Positions 62,531-64,000 of a stretch of DNA of 64,000 nucleotides are shown here, piece after piece. Under the pieces are notes generated by a model, which was not told the origin of the DNA, did no database searches, and saw only the letters and a list, made by a program, of their open reading frames with translations. A program made the translations under genes and the position numbers. Source of the DNA: Paraescarpia echinospica (Eukaryota > Annelida > Polychaeta > Sabellida > Siboglinidae). The DNA lies in NCBI GenBank assembly GCA_020002185.1, contig CM034542.1, forward strand, positions 58,893,973 to 58,957,972, in the 5' to 3' direction. Positions within the stretch are counted from its first letter, which is position 1. Every line of letters begins with the position of its first letter.

Positions 62531-62857
62531 TCTACTACTATGTCAGTGCTGGCAACAGCAGCAGGGCTTAGCCAGAGACCCGTCTGCCTGTCTTCAAGAC
62601 TGGCAGTTGACTGGCCCAGATGGGTAATTACAACTGATAAGACAGGTGGAATGTAGAGGGGGCAGCTGGCCATTATATTAACTAGTTCCAAGTCTAGGGG
62701 CCCACATTAATGACTCATTGACACAACTGGTAGTGAAAGGAATCAAATGGATCGGAATTAATTTAATAAATGGCTCAAACGACATTGGTTTGTCATTGAA
62801 AATTATTGAATAAAACTAAACTGGCCAATAATGGCTGTGACTGATGTGACTGGCCGC

Positions 62858-63690
62858 CATAATAATAATAATACAATTTATTTGTATAGCGCCCGAATCA
62901 ATCAGATTGCTTTTAGGGGTTTTACATGCATGTACACGTAACTATTTAGAATTGTATTATAGATAGAAACAAAAATCATTTAGAAATGTGTACCATAAAA
63001 TAATTAAAACATTCATTATGTAATTATTATACCTCCATGTACAAACAATTAAAAATTATACGATAAGTATTAAAACAATATAAAATAAATAAGGTAATTA
63101 ATATGTAATAAATCATTTAAAAATAATAATAATAATTACATAAAGTATAGGTAAGTGTATTTGACAAAGTCCACGTGATCATATTACAGAAACGCTACTC
63201 TAAAAAGGTGTGTTTTAAGAAGTGTTTTGAACTGTGGCTGTGTCTTTGCCATCCTGACACAGTCCGGCAGTTTGTTCCATAGACAGCTACAGCAAAACGG
63301 TGATCACCATGAGTGACCGTCTGTGAAGCCGGTACTGACAGAAGCGGCAAAGATGCAGATCTCAGTTGCCGATTCGGTTTAGTAACTCCGCGAGATAACT
63401 CGATGCCCGGTCATGCATCACAGAGTACACAAACACAAGCACTTTATATGTTGGGCGCACACAGATAGGTAACCAATGCAGGTGCTGCAGCGCTGGAGTG
63501 ACGTGGTCGTACTTCCTCGTACGGCAGACGAGGCGGGCTGCAGTTTTGCACACATTGCAAACGCTGCAGTGTCGTCTGCGGAAGGTCATAGAGTAATGAG
63601 TTTCATAATCAAGGCAAGAAGTCACGCACGCGTGCACCAGGGTTTTGCATGCAACATCAGTGATGCTTAGCCGAATGCAATGCATGCAAG
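62858..63690 (-). mobile_element. L2-type LINE, 3' fragment
   Basis: Minus-strand peptide includes TLVHACVTSCLDY, HCSVCNVCKTAARLVCRTRK, HLHWLPICVRPTYKVLVFVY, the RT C-terminal region seen in L2/Rex-like elements. The 3' end reads GGCGCTATACAAATAAATTG followed by a TAT/ATT repeat. Truncated at the 5' end and frameshifted. Confidence 0.8.
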
Positions 63691-63774
63691 CTGTTCACAT
63701 GCTAAAGGCACACTTTTTATTAATTCAAGATTGGCCAAAATAATTCTGGCCAAGGGCCTGAAGAGTAGTCAACA

Positions 63775-64000
63775 GATAATCTGTTCCATTAATTTACAGT
63801 CCTTTGTGAAAATGAGAACTTTCTTATGTCTAATCTACACTGTTCCTTTGCTAATGTAACTTCATGTCCTCTAGTCTTTCTATCTTTCTTAAATGAGAAA
63901 AAAATATCTCTATCAATATTTTCATAACCATTCAATATTTTAAACACTTCTATCTGATTTCTCAATCTCCTGGTCTTTAGTGTTATTAAACATTAGGCGT
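63775..64000 (-). mobile_element. CR1-type LINE, copy 3 (cut by window end)
   Basis: Plus-strand text CAGTCCTTTGTGAAAATGAG, AACTTCATGTCCTCTAGTCT and ATTTTCATAACCATTCAATA matches the RT 3' part of the copy at 54.2-54.4 kb in the same orientation. The usual 3' UTR is missing before 63775, so the 3' end is also truncated or rearranged. Confidence 0.9.

Noticed and set aside
61500..64000. Further upstream TUBGCP2 exons
   Set aside because: I looked for the expected preceding segment (helical region before NVWISNK) on the minus strand and found only repeats and LINE sequence.

Overview
This window is eukaryotic nuclear DNA from an invertebrate animal. Coding exons are short, have canonical splice sites and are separated by kilobase-scale introns. 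Two deeply conserved animal genes are present, and most of the rest is non-LTR retrotransposons, tRNA-derived SINEs, palindromic MITE-like elements and minisatellites. The repeat content resembles marine lophotrochozoan or other invertebrate genomes, but I cannot place the species. No prokaryotic operon, CRISPR array or intact cellular RNA gene is visible.

Plus strand, 5.1-34.7 kb: a complete TEAD/Scalloped transcription factor (the DNA-binding partner of YAP/Yorkie in Hippo signalling). I assembled it from eleven exon positions, one of which (exon 3) exists as two tandem homologous versions, 3a and 3b, sharing the same phase. The predicted protein is 441 aa with 3a, 434 aa with 3b and 490 aa with both. 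The last intron has a GC donor and is mostly a 76-bp minisatellite built from the acceptor and first ~40 nt of the terminal exon. Candidate poly(A) signals lie at 38.8 and 39.4 kb.

Minus strand, 60.7-44.0 kb: the 3' part of TUBGCP2 (gamma-tubulin complex component 2), convergent with TEAD. Five exons are visible (60512-60686, 53734-53877, about 52040-52180, 48000-48160, 43989-44100), followed by a poly(A) signal at 43850-43855. The upstream exons lie beyond the window. In the last intron a 22-bp minisatellite repeats the exon-end/donor junction.

Mobile DNA: a near full-length CR1-type LINE (about 54.0-58.85 kb, minus) with a PHD-like and esterase-like ORF1, an endonuclease, a reverse transcriptase and two 268-bp tandem 5' units; a 5'-truncated plus-strand copy at 48.37-49.43 kb; and a third copy cut by the window end. 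L2-type LINEs lie at 44.7-46.55 and 62.86-63.69 kb, degenerate LINE pieces sit inside TEAD introns, at least five copies of one tRNA-derived SINE family are present, and two palindromic MITE-like copies occur. More than a dozen tandem arrays with units from 2 to 76 bp are present; the largest are the 46-bp array between the two genes and the 59-bp array inside TUBGCP2.

Most distinctive points: the duplicated TEAD exon; two independent minisatellites grown from splice junctions of the last introns of two neighbouring genes; a TUBGCP2 exon that may end in an alternative stop next to a MITE carrying AATAAA; and an inverted CR1 pair flanking two TUBGCP2 exons.
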